The notes below the pieces were generated by a model that ran no database searches, had not been told where the DNA came from, and saw only the letters and a list, made by a program, of their open reading frames with translations. From positions 43,156,592-43,220,591 of the forward strand of contig CM044955.1 of the NCBI GenBank assembly GCA_024516035.1: 64,000 nt of DNA, read 5' to 3'. The stretch comes from Bactericera cockerelli (Eukaryota; Arthropoda; Insecta; Hemiptera; Triozidae). The first letter of the stretch is position 1; each line of letters starts with the position of its first letter. A program made the translations under genes and the position numbers. Of the stretch, positions 48,901 to 58,135 are shown one piece after another.

Positions 48901-51900
48901 ACATTGAAAATACATTTTTACAAAAGGTACGTAAGATTAACTTAAATACTAAAAAGATAACATATTAACTCACATAACATGTCCTAAACTACCCACACTA
49001 AGAAAATCAGTGATTTTCTTGTTTTGTGGGATAGTGCTATTTTTCTCACTTGATTTAACTTTAATGTCCCTCTCTCTTTCTTTACCAATACATTAACCAG
49101 CATATCTAGCTAGGCAATTTCAAAAGGGTTTAAAGAGGCTTGAATGAGATAAAGATGCCAATAGTCCCCACATGGTTGATCCCAAATCAAATCACTAAGA
49201 TAAATACTGTGGTCCAGGACGAGCTGGAATATTTTTGTTAACAATTCTCTAAAATGTTAAGGGAGACATAATACATTGAAACTATTATCTACTAACCCGG
49301 CTAGAGATTATCAAAACAATTTGGCATAGCTCACTCCGCTACAACAACAAAAACAATTAAATACAATACCATCTGATTCCACAGTAGTTTACCGTAAATT
49401 TAATTGTTAATATTAACCATTTACACTAATTTTATTTTATATATTTAATCCTTCTGATTTCCCAGTAGCTATCCTATGTATTTTATTGTTTACTCTGATT
49501 TCCCAGTAGCTATCCTATGTATTTTAATGTTTACTCTGATTTCCCAGTAGCTATCCTATGTATCTTAATGTTTACTCTGAGTTCCCAGTAGCTGTCCTAT
49601 GTATTTTAATGTTTACTCTGATTTCCCAGTAGCTATCCTATGTATTTTAATGTTTACTCTGATTTCTCAGTAGCTATCCTATGTATTTTAATGTTTACTC
49701 TGATTTCCCAGTAGCTATCCTATGTATTTTAATGTTTACTCTGATTTCCCAGTAGCTGTCCTATGTATTTTAATGTTTACTCTGATTTCTCAGTAGCTAT
49801 CCTATGTATTTTAATGTTTACTCTGATTTCCCAGTAGCTATCCTATGTATTTTAATGTTTAATCTGATTTCCCAGTAGCTATCCTATGTATCTTAATGTT
49901 TACTCTGAGTTCCCAGTAGCTGTCCTATGTATTCTAATGTTTACTCTGATTTCCCAGGAGGTAAAACCCTGTCTCTCAGTATGAGCAGTGTCCTCTCTCA
50001 GAACCCTGACATCCCCGAGTGTCACAAGCTGCAGGGGTGGTTCTCCAGTCAGAGCAACACCAAGTTCGAACCCGTGTCCCAGAGAACAGGAGGCGGCGGT
50101 GGTGCTTCAGGTAAGTTTTACACAACCACCATCATTATCACAATAGATAGGGCTTTAAGAAAGCGCGCGATTAGCTCAGTGGTTAAGCACTCGCTTGCCA
50201 TGCGGAAGGTCCCGGGTTCAATCCCCCGTGCCGACAAAAAATTGTATTCTTAATTTGGTTACAATTGTTTGTAAGGGATACCTTCCGGTGCGCTCGTGTT
50301 GACCCAGCACCTAAATGGGAAGTATTGTGTCACTTCTCGCCCATCAGAGGGGAGAACATACTACGGGATGGACAGGCTACAACACAGACCACAAGCGTCT
50401 ACAGTAGCTCATGTTTCATGGCTACGAAATAAAAAAGGCTGTGAAACAATCATCTTTTTTTAAAAAAAATCATCATTGTGAAAATATGCCATTTGTTGTG
50501 TAGCTCAAATACCAAATTTTAAGTTTAAAATTTCAAATAGTCAGTATATATTACTACATATGAGTGTAAATTACCTACGTAAAACTGTTAACGTTATGGG
50601 ACTCCCTGTCTCGAGCCGACAACCTCTAAATAAAGCAATCCTATTCTATTTTATACCTATGTGTATGTATTCTATGTTCTTTCAGCTGTTCTTTTCATAT
50701 TGTATGAATTATTTGTGTTTTCTTGTACATTCACCCATCAATATACGATTGCATTACACAATATACATACAGTTAGAATTGCTTGGACTTTATTTTTTTA
50801 CACACCAATGTTTATAGGTATCATTCTTTTTTTCTAGCCTAATTGAGCTCGAGGATTGTTACAATTATGAATCATCAATAGTAGGCTACTACCAATTTAC
50901 CTTCCTCAAGTTTAGCCTAAAATTGTGCATTCATAATGTCACTTTAATGTGGCTATATAGAGCAAAAGACATTTAAAAATATTTTTTTAGGGATTCATAC
51001 CTACAGTAAGTTAAATCAATAATTTGATCCTGGAAACGTGCAAAAAAATCATCAATATAATATTGTTTTTTTAATTTTGTTTCCAGGCAATCTAATCCTC
51101 ATCAGAGAAATCCAAGATCAGCAGCTGGGCATGGGAGACAAGGCAGACTACTGCAGTGTTCGCGGCACCGTGCAAGTGTTCCGTGGCAGCAATACCACGT
51201 ACAAGGCATGTCCCTCTCAGGAGTGTAACAAGAAGGTGAGACGAAATTAAATAAATTCAATGCAGACCTAGATTTTTTTTTTAAAGATGAGTGTTTCACA
51301 GCCTTTTTTATTTCGTAGCCATGAAACAGGAGCTACTGTAGACGCTTGTGGTCTGTGTTGTAGCCTGCCCATCCCGTAGTATGCCTCCCCTCTGATGGGC
51401 GAGAAGTGACACAATACTTCCCATTTAGGTGCTGGGTCAACACGAGCGCACCGGAAGGTATCCCTTACAAACAATTGTAACCAAATTAAGAATACAAATT
51501 TTTGTCGGCGCGGGGGTTCGAACCCGGGACCTTCCGCATGGCAAGCGAGTGCTTAACCACTGAGCTAATTTAAAAGATAATTTTAAATAATGCCATGTGT
51601 TACTACGTGTCCTTATATATATAATGTCTGCCCTAATATCAAGCAGGAGGACAGCTAGACCTTTCATTGAATAGTGAATACCTCACTTTTGTCAACGTTA
51701 TTCAACTGCGTGCTCATATCACGACAGTGGTTTTACCTTCCATTCGCTGGAAACTCAAAAACCATCTACTCAATTTAACCACACCTAGCCTGAGTGGGGC
51801 CGGGAATAGCCTGCATCACGAGGGAACAAATATGAATGGACACCCATCCTCGCTGGACGTTGCTCAACTTCAGTGACAGGACAAGAACTGGTATATTGGA

Positions 51901-53867
51901 CGTGCCATCGACGCTGGCTTAATAATACCGCACTTGATGGGCTTCAAAATCAAAATATTCATTGGATTGCTTTTTCAGGCACCTTTTATGTTTATTGGTC
52001 ACAGAGCGACAACCGAGCGGCAACTTTTCAAAGTAACAAAAATTCATTTATGAAATCATGTTATTCACAACCAATCTATAAAATATTAAGGAGCCTACCT
52101 AGTATTATTAAATAATATTACATAAATCATTTTCAAATTTCACCAAAACGGCTGTCATGAGGCTCAAAAGCACTATATTTCACCCTAACGATTTGTTTTA
52201 TTTCCACCCCTAACTTTTTAATTTTCTCTCAACAGGTCATTGATCAGAATAACGGAATGTATCGCTGTGAGAAATGCAACAAGGAGTTCAACACATTCAC
52301 CTATCGACTCATCTTACCCGTGAGTATCTTTGTACAGTCTCACTTTTTGAAGCTTGCACTGGGGTAAAGTGGGTCTTGCCAACGAGTCCATGGGACTGTA
52401 GGGCATTAAGTTACATATTGCCTTTATCTTCCACGAAGATGTATGCTATAATATAGACTAGTGGTTACCTCCACTAAAGGGTCTATGCGTCTATTATTAT
52501 AATATCTTAATATATAAATGTCAAAGTCACTGACTGACCAAAAAAAAAAAGGATTTTTTGCTTTCACGGCCATGCCTCGGCCCGCAAAGCGGGCGACAGC
52601 CCGCTTGTTTATCCTATAAACCAGAACTAATCACCTTCCTTCATGAAATATTAGTCTGTCCCGGTAGCTCAGTGGTAAAGGCGGCACTGTTTGAATCCAG
52701 AGATTCCAGAGGTCGCGGGTTCAAAACCCAGCCGGGACTACACAAGTTATCCTCCCATTTGGGATTTTTATCACATTATAATACGTCTTGGGCTTACTGC
52801 TGGAATAATTGGACTTGATAGTCCCAATCGGGCAGTATAAATAAGGCGATATTATTATATTTAAAAATATTATTTTGATCATTCAGGTGATGATTGGTGA
52901 CTGGACAAACAGTGTATGGGTGACTCTGTTTCAAACGGAGGCAGAATCCATCCTAGGCGTCACAGCTCAAGATGTAGGGGAAAGCACTGAGGATCATCCC
53001 GCTCTGAAGAAATCTCTCTTTTCTCAGTATATCTTTCGTCTGCGAGCCAAGATGGAGCACTACAATGTAAGCTTTGGGGCATTGTTTAATTAGCTATTAT
53101 CTTTAATTATAAATTTGTTTTTCATTTGTCCCTTGTGGTTTCTTTTGCCTAATATCTCTTAAACACCTAGGTCATTCGAGACGGTGTGATTTCTTCACTT
53201 AGGTCGGGTTCTACGAAAAACACCTAACCTAAAAAACACGAAAAACGTTAGTTCCAAAGGATTCGTCAAGATAGCGCCAGTAGAGTTTTGCTCTAAACTC
53301 TACTGGCGCTATCTTGACGAATCCTTTGGAAATAACGTTTTTGGTGTTTTTCGTAGAACCCGACCTTAGTCATTACTATCTTGTTTCAGCACCGACCTCA
53401 GTAGCTTTATTGATAAGGTTGAAGACTTGTATTTTGGAGGTCGGTGGTTCATGTCCCAAGTTCAGCAAAGCGAGTTTGAGTCATATAAATGATTAACACA
53501 AAGATAACTTTTACTATCTTGTTTGTCATTGGGGCCTATTAAAAAAAAAAAAAAAAAAAAAAACTATTCTTGTTGGTATTTTCACATAAAATTTTCTTCA
53601 TTTTTCGTCAAAAATTGACCTTTTCCTAAGTTATGATAGGAGATTTTTTTCAACCAATATTTTAAGACATCGGTCGCTACTCCTAATGTAAACGTTTTCC
53701 TCCTCTTCAAGTTTGCAACCTTTAAAGTTAATTTTCTTTGGCATTACTTCCAGGACGAGAACAGACTCAAGATATCTTGCGCTGGAATCAAACCTGTTGA
53801 CCATTTGGATCTGAGCAAGAGATTGATCGCAGAGATTAAGGAACTAGCAGGTCTAGGCACCAACTGA
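39911..53867 (+). CDS. RPA1: Replication protein A 70-kDa DNA-binding subunit, complete
   Basis: Coding exons: 39,911-39,946; 41,743-41,790; 43,005-43,201; 44,112-44,311; 45,000-45,214; 46,173-46,380; 48,346-48,555; 49,958-50,110; 51,087-51,235; 52,236-52,319; 52,887-53,066; 53,754-53,867. All junctions are GT/AG and phases agree, giving 597 residues (human RPA1 has 616). RPA binds single-stranded DNA in the nucleus during replication, repair and recombination. Domains by family comparison: DBD-F about 1-105 (start [11 protein letters not shown]), a Ser/Gln/Asn-rich linker about 110-160, DBD-A about 165-280 ([28 protein letters not shown]), DBD-B about 285-400, DBD-C from about 420. The zinc ribbon is C464-x4-C469-x13-C483-x2-C486, matching the family spacing. 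The first ATG fits the family N-terminus. Candidate poly(A) signals AATAAA lie at 54,991 and 55,171. Oddities: three minisatellites copy the splice junctions of exons 6 and 8. The 5' UTR and promoter were not identified. Confidence 0.97.
40060..40222 (-). mobile_element. SINE-E, tRNA-Thr-like, in RPA1 intron 1
   Basis: On the minus strand the head reads 'ctcagtaccttgatcaataa' to 'cttgtaacctggaggtcggt' and 'ggttcaagtc', close to a tRNA-Thr(UGU) anticodon arm. The tail ends 'gtgttaatcac' and 'acacaaatatgataac'. Copies also lie at 53,393, 55,240, 58,400 (minus) and 62,567. Confidence 0.75.
42469..42710 (-). mobile_element. Helitron-like element in RPA1 intron 2
   Basis: On the minus strand it starts TCTTAATATATAAATGTC after A and ends with a slightly mutated hairpin plus CTTG before T. 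It lies entirely within intron 2, about 300 bp upstream of exon 3. Confidence 0.6.
43385..43560 (+). mobile_element. SINE-B, decayed, in RPA1 intron 3
   Basis: 'gatcccacccaatac', 'ttttttcctcattcatttga' and 'agctctgaaggttaggtgg' follow the SINE-B order. The A box is lost and the tail is TTA-rich. Confidence 0.65.
44028..44090 (+). mobile_element. SINE-A fragment next to RPA1 exon 4
   Basis: 'gacccagtacctaaaggtga' and 'agtattgtgtcactactcg' match the middle of SINE-A. The fragment ends about 20 bp before the exon 4 acceptor at 44,110-44,111, so SINE-derived sequence lies close to or within the branch-point region. Confidence 0.65.
45752..46172 (+). repeat. 40-bp minisatellite copying the RPA1 exon 6 acceptor
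   Basis: Acceptor-like cccttaccag/aaagac words occur at exactly 40-bp spacing with AG at 45,771, 45,811, 45,851 and so on to 46,171. That is eleven sites, the last being the real acceptor. Each unit carries the pyrimidine tract (attcttttcccctta), the AG, and a copy of the first ~20 exon bases (aaagacaaagtctactacat). All three frames of the array are open, so the frame repeats after three units (40 codons) and joins exon 6 in phase for skips of 3, 6 or 9 units. Confidence 0.95.
46381..46628 (+). repeat. ~41-bp minisatellite copying the RPA1 exon 6 donor
   Basis: Six units start at 46,381, 46,422, 46,463, 46,504, 46,546 and 46,588. The first begins exactly at the true donor (atag/gtgagttc). 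Units 2, 3 and 6 keep gtgagttc; units 4 and 5 carry a gttgagttc variant. The second half of the unit (tggtcaagtacttagag) resembles the SINE-B A-box region, and the last unit runs directly into a SINE-B relic. Confidence 0.95.
46605..46690 (+). mobile_element. SINE-B head relic that runs out of the donor minisatellite
   Basis: 'ggtcaagtacttagagcg', 'tcagtctggtaattcagg' and 'tagcgaaggaatccg' align with the SINE-B tRNA head (tagtcaagtggttaaagcg and so on). The body is lost. A 28-bp poly-A run follows at 46,737-46,764. The array units therefore seem to have been built partly from this SINE. Confidence 0.6.
47290..48335 (+). repeat. Complex tandem array in RPA1 intron 6
   Basis: Two modules alternate. 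One is 'aattcaatttccacagagtt' with 'tgttgatgcacaataatata', seven or more times. The other is a block of about 120 bp (gcgacctagatacgtaaac to gggtcggtaacactttttaa), present three times near 47,410, 47,720 and 48,008. The second block holds an ATG-started short frame ([18 protein letters not shown]) followed by gtaac, resembling a first exon. Minus-strand (ttgaa)n may mark a LINE tail. The array stops about 10 bp before the exon 7 acceptor region. Confidence 0.85.
48600..48795 (+). mobile_element. SINE-C, tRNA-derived, in RPA1 intron 7
   Basis: The head has paired gtcccgg and ccgggac ends, an A box (tagctcagtggtaaaggc), an extra arm and a B box (gggttcgaaacccag). The body passes 'gtcttgggcttactgc' to 'ataaataaggcgatatta'. 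A close sister copy lies in intron 10 at 52,656. It resembles a class II tRNA. Confidence 0.85.
48866..49060 (-). mobile_element. Probable non-LTR 3' end in RPA1 intron 7
   Basis: A 'tttgatttgatttgatttta' edge is followed by 'ttgatgatgacaatacattg' and AT-rich sequence, with 'taacatgtcctaaacta' resembling the other LINE tails. Orientation is minus by the repeated (aaatc)n tail. Confidence 0.4.
49453..49957 (+). repeat. 41-bp minisatellite copying the RPA1 exon 8 acceptor
   Basis: The acceptor words (tgatttcccag, with tctcag or gttcccag variants) are spaced exactly 41 bp from 49,461 to 49,957. Twelve are decoys and the thirteenth is the true acceptor. Each decoy is followed by tagctatcctatg. 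The gttcccag variant at units 4 and 12 suggests that an eight-unit block was duplicated. Using a decoy would give 14 codons and then, for any further unit, an in-frame TAG, so decoy use would truncate the protein. Confidence 0.95.
50164..50460 (+). mobile_element. SINE-A in RPA1 intron 8
   Basis: The best-preserved copy: A box gattagctcagtggttaagc, anticodon-like loop ttgccat (GCC, Gly-like), B box gggttcaatcccc, full body and A-rich end. Not a tRNA gene, because the acceptor stem ends do not pair. Confidence 0.9.
51285..51580 (-). mobile_element. SINE-A, inverted, in RPA1 intron 9
   Basis: A nearly full-length reverse copy with the B box (gggttcgaacccggga strand-reversed) at about 51,515 and the head end at about 51,570. 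It starts only about 50 bp after exon 9. Together with the + copy at 50,164 it flanks exon 9 as an inverted pair. Confidence 0.9.
51690..51920 (-). mobile_element. 5S-derived SINE, old copy in RPA1 intron 9
   Basis: On the minus strand 'aagccagcgtcgatggcac', a degraded 5S core (ctgaagttgagcaacgtcc, agcgaggatgggtgtcc) and the tail 'cggccccactcaggctagg' run in SINE order. It has many substitutions relative to the two young copies. Confidence 0.75.
52505..52607 (+). mobile_element. Helitron-like element, internally deleted, in RPA1 intron 10
   Basis: The 5' end TCTTAATATATAAATGTC follows an A. A poly-A joins directly to the last ~55 bp and the hairpin plus CTTG, followed by T. Both termini are intact while about 130 bp of interior is missing. 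Confidence 0.65.
52656..52858 (+). mobile_element. SINE-C in RPA1 intron 10
   Basis: It matches the 48,600 copy over the head and body, with a B box gggttcaaaacccag and the 'ataaataaggcgatatta' end. It ends about 25 bp before the exon 11 acceptor. Confidence 0.85.
53201..53366. repeat. Foldback element in RPA1 intron 11
   Basis: The arms of about 70-80 bp run from aggtcgggttctacgaaaaa inward to a loop at about 53,289 and back. The left arm has a ~30-bp insertion (two extra aaaaacac-like words); otherwise the pairing is near-perfect. Confidence 0.9.
53393..53520 (+). mobile_element. SINE-E, decayed, in RPA1 intron 11
   Basis: 'ccgacctcagtagcttta', 'cttgtattttggaggtcgg', 'tggttcatgtccc' and 'gattaacacaaagataac' follow the SINE-E order. 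Confidence 0.75.
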
Positions 53868-54354
53868 TGCCCGCGGACTTCTTATTCTAAGTTTGAATGT
53901 TCTCTCTAGGGTGGATTATATTCGCATTTACTTGAGATGCACATCTAATCATGATTTAGATATGCCTCTAGGTTTGTTGTTGTTGTGTTTTAGAATTGTT
54001 GTATGTTTGAATAATGAGAAATGAAAAATAACACTGTTGCCAGTTCTGATTTTTCTGTGTTGATCAAACGGTCAGAATTTTTATGCATGTGCTTTTGCAA
54101 AATTACCTCCTAAAAATGCTTCATAACGCACCCTCGGTGTTTCCAAATATCATTGTATCATGTCTTATACCCTTGTACAGATTTTGTAGGATTTCATGTT
54201 AATTTTAAGTACCAATACTAAATTTAAAGTAAGTTTTATTTTTCAGATATCATTTACACTATACATTCTACAAGTTGTCTTGTGTTTTATTTATTGTTGT
54301 CAATTAACCTGCTGATCTGTAAAAATGCTATCATTCAGTTTAGGCCGATTTCAT

Positions 54355-54557
54355 TCATAATAATAATAATTCTCTTTAGTGGAAGGTAACCTCCAGGCGA
54401 GGTTAATGCTCAAAGCATTTTCTACCACCTAACCCTAAGAGTCACAAACTCAAATTAATGAGGAAAAATTCATGCACTGGTTGGGATTCGAACCAATGGA
54501 TCCCTACGCTATCTGGATTCCCAGACTAGCGCGTTAACCACTTGACTACCAGTGCAC
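54355..54557 (-). mobile_element. SINE-B, inverted, in the RPA1 3' region
   Basis: A full reverse copy: head end at 54,557, B box (ggttcgaatcccaacc) at about 54,490, body marks and TTA-rich end at about 54,360. It lies about 500 bp after the RPA1 stop and upstream of the AATAAA at 54,991, so it may be within the 3' UTR. Confidence 0.85.
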
Positions 54558-55239
54558 TATTATTATTTCTTTTCTTTTTCGTAACAGAATAGAGGTATAT
54601 TCATTTTTTATGTCAGTTATTGTTCTAATAATATAATTATGTAAATATTTATTTCGATTTATTTTTGTCTATTAGGTCTATTTCAAATATAAAGTTGTTG
54701 TTTATAGTTTAATTATAAAATATTACCTTTTCTACTTATAACATCTTTGTGGATCTTGGAGGAATATATTTTCTCTTGTCTTTAGACATAAAAATCGGTT
54801 TTCACTTGGTTATAACCCTCCACTTGTGGATTTGTACAGTAGTTAAGGTTAAATACATTATTTTTTGAGACTTATGTACGAGTATTCTTTTGTGTGTTGT
54901 CATTGTGAAAAATGTGGATCGGTGGAGTGTTAAAATTTATTTAGTGAACAATTACGTTTAGTGTTATTTACTATTAGAGATAAAAATTGAAATAAACATG
55001 GTTGTTTTTGACAACGCCTCATATGTCATCTGTATACATTCATATCGTCTTCTTTTGCCAGTTAAAACTTTTTCAGTTGAGCTGAAATTAATTAGCGAAC
55101 ATAAATTGTTAATTTTGTTTTTTTTTTTTAAGTTTACTGAGAAAAAAAAAAAAAAAAATGTTCTACATAAAATAAAGAGCACCAGTTTGGTGTATTCGAC
55201 TTGGTTTAGCTACTGAGGTCGGTTACCAGATTGGTGATC

Positions 55240-55350
55240 ACTCAGTAGCTTGATCGATAAGGCGGCGAACTCGTAACCGGAGGTCAGTGGTTCGAATATC
55301 GAATTTAGAAAAAAAAAATTAAAGCATTTTTGAATAATCATGATTAACAC
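55240..55350 (+). mobile_element. SINE-E
   Basis: 'ctcagtagcttgatcgataa', 'ggcggcgaactcgtaaccgg', 'aggtcagtggttcgaat' and 'catgattaacacaaatatga' give a well-preserved head and a short tail. Confidence 0.75.
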
Positions 55351-55359
55351 AAATATGAT

Positions 55360-57420
55360 AAAAAAAGAGTCGAATGCACTAGTTCCCCACTGAAAAATGA
55401 ATAGTTTCGATGAAGGAGCGCTGTAGCGCTCCGACCCGCCAAGTCAAAATAGTTCGCGGGTTATTTCATCTATTGCCTGCAATGTTCTGAAAGATGCACA
55501 GCCTCGTGAGGACAATGAACAAAGATACCAGACAAGATCTAATAGTTTAGGTGGTTGTCTCTAGAACTCTGGTGCTACCTGAGAACAATTCTTCGATCGG
55601 CCCGGGCGAATGCCAGTTCGCTCCCGGAACTGAGGGGGTTTTTTTGGCATTGGGCAAAAACAACCCATACAGCCATCTGAGAGGGTTACCGTTTGAATTC
55701 GCTCCCGTATGACAAATTTAGTGGCACTCAGCAACTCTATCCAGCAGCAGTGGCATTGAATATAGCATTGGGGGCTCTCTCATATCTCCTCAGGAAAAAT
55801 AAAAAGCTACTAGTTTATGAGTAGTGAACAATCTGAGTAAGTATGCTGTGATAGTCATAATATCAAATAGAATCGTAAATTTATAACATATTTATTTTTG
55901 TGTAAACAAACGGTAGCGAGGTTATGATCATAGTTTCCTCGAGTATATTTTTTTGAAAATGTTTGGAAGTATAAATTAAAATATTCCCGAGGAGCAAGGA
56001 CTTTGATAGTCTGTAAATAAATGTCATTAAAAATAAAAATATGCCCCGTCTATTTTACTTCAATATTTACTTGATCTTTAAGAACGATTCAAAGCTCGAA
56101 ATTTCCATCTCTCGTCTAATAATTCAAGACTACTATTCAATGATCCATTTTAAAGACAAGCACTGATCTTCAAAAAATGGGGTTTGGATGAAGATGTAAT
56201 ATTTTTTAATACGCCGGGCACAGGGAAAATTAAACAATAGGAGATTATCGGGTAGGATATGAAGTAATAATATTGGTTCGAGAACTTTCTAGAAAAAAAT
56301 TGGAATCAGATACTAACAAAATTAAAACAAGTGCAGCCCATCCCTGAGAATTCAAACTTCAATACTGAAACGAATAGTGTCTTCATAGTTCTTCAATGTT
56401 CCTTTCTGGTTGGCATAGAAATACAAGTAAATACGATACACCGTGGATCTTTTTTACTAAAATTTATTTAATAGATAATAATACTTTATCCTTAAATGAA
56501 ATTCTGAAAAGTGAAAACGATAAAAATGAAAAGAAACATGAATTTTGATGCAAATATCAATTATCTTTTTACATTGTTTTTAACTGAGTGAAGTAAGTAG
56601 TTCAATATAGTATTTCGTAATAAAAAAAAAATCAAAATTAAGAGCTATGGGATTTTTTTTCAATAAGAAAAAATATACGTACATTAAAATTAAATCCTAC
56701 TGAAACTAGGTACAAATAGTAATAAGAAAAACAAATAGTAATTAGACCGAGTAAATTTTTCTCACTCAGTTCGAGCACACAAATTTTGTGAAAGAATTTC
56801 AAACAAAATAATTCTCCTTGATTAAATAAATAAATGAATGATTGATTTACAAAATAATTACAAATAGGTATTTACAAAAAATCGCTAACGATTCTAAATT
56901 TATGATTAATTTATTTTGATCTAAGACTACTACAAAAGAGACGCATACACTTTTAATGTAATGTGGAGTCTTATTTGTACCAATGTGTACAAACTCTTAA
57001 GTTTATGATTATGTATATGGTGCTATTATTTTATCAACATGATGTAACAATTTGTTTACATTTTAAATAAGCTATATACTAAACTTGGTCTCTAAAAATG
57101 TCTAACGTTGCCTGTATCCGAGAATTTCGAATTTTAATATCCAAACTTTATTTATTTAAGGTTTCTGAGGTTTTTTTCAAGATCGTCAAATAACCGTTCC
57201 ATTAGCTTCGTGTTTCCTAATTCACACGAGGAAGTATCGGCTGTGGAGGATGGAGGACCCTCATCAGACAGAGGCGAGCACACTTCACTCACGGGTTGTG
57301 CAACGTGGACAGAAAATTAAAGAAAAAGGAAAAAAGGACGAAATCGTCAGGAAAGAAATGAAGATTCGACAATATGAGATGAGATAATTTTGAGATCACA
57401 TTTACAAATGGCGGTCACAT
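55360..57420. other. Intergenic space between the two convergent genes
   Basis: AT-rich with no long ORF, tRNA-like head or obvious repeat. The downstream parts of the RPA1 and STAG 3' UTRs may reach into it, but no end could be fixed. Confidence 0.5.
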
Positions 57421-57429
57421 TGGATTCTA

Positions 57430-57555
57430 GATTTACAGCCGTATTTATGAACAGAGCATGGTCTGAAGCATGATTTCCTTTAATATTATTGGCCAATACC
57501 TTGCTTGAGACAGTGCTCAGACAAAATTCGCGGTTCATAAATACGGGTGTTAGTT
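57430..57555. mobile_element. Small MITE
   Basis: The inverted ends 'acagccgtatttatgaac' and 'gttcataaatacgggtgt' are about 115 bp apart, with no coding content. A similar degraded motif (ccagtgtttataacga) lies at about 57,610. Confidence 0.6.
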
Positions 57556-57663
57556 CAGAAAGTGATCAAAATCGCAGTGCCTATCATGATGAAATATACA
57601 CATTTTTAAACCAGTGTTTATAACGAATGGTACAGCACCCACTCGTCAGGCATGGTTTCGACC

Positions 57664-58109
57664 CACTGAGATCATATAACATAGAGGAAACCCGATGTAT
57701 CAGGATTTGCGTACAAGAAGGACCGTCAGCTGATTTCAAAATCAGTGCCGGAGTTGTAGTAATTTTTCTCTCGCGAAGGGACCGGGTACCTAAAATAACA
57801 AATTTTTCTAAAATAATACTTTTACTTTTTTCATACTTACATATTAGTTATTTTTGTCTTTTCTTCCTCTTTCACTTTCCTTATTTTCTATTTATTATGT
57901 AGTAATATAAGATTTGGTATCTGACGTGAAAATTAAGGATGTTTAGATATCCGCCACTGCATGAGGTAAACAAAAAATTCAAATAAATTGAACCAATCAG
58001 AAGCCGGGATTTGTTGATAGAGGGACCATCAGCTGTTCAAAGTTGGACGCATAAATTTGTTCAACTCGAGATAGGTAATGTTCCCTCTATGTTATATATG
58101 ATCTCAGTG
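57664..58109. mobile_element. hAT-type MITE with perfect 8-bp target duplication
   Basis: The terminal inverted repeats start CACTGAGATCATATAACATA and extend imperfectly for about 90 bp (inner mark cagctga). The duplication TTTCGACC lies at 57,656-57,663 and 58,110-58,117. An 8-bp duplication and CA(C/G)TG ends are hAT superfamily traits. It inserted 27 bp beyond the STAG stop codon, so probably in the STAG 3' UTR. Confidence 0.85.
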
Positions 58110-58135
58110 TTTCGACCGCACACAGATGAAATTAT

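Noticed and set aside
50164..50236. tRNA-Gly gene
   Set aside because: The internal promoter boxes are good, but the acceptor stem does not pair and a SINE body follows. The other SINE heads were rejected for the same reason.
57627..57902. 91-codon frame
   Set aside because: It lies inside the hAT MITE and its target duplication, with no transposase motif.
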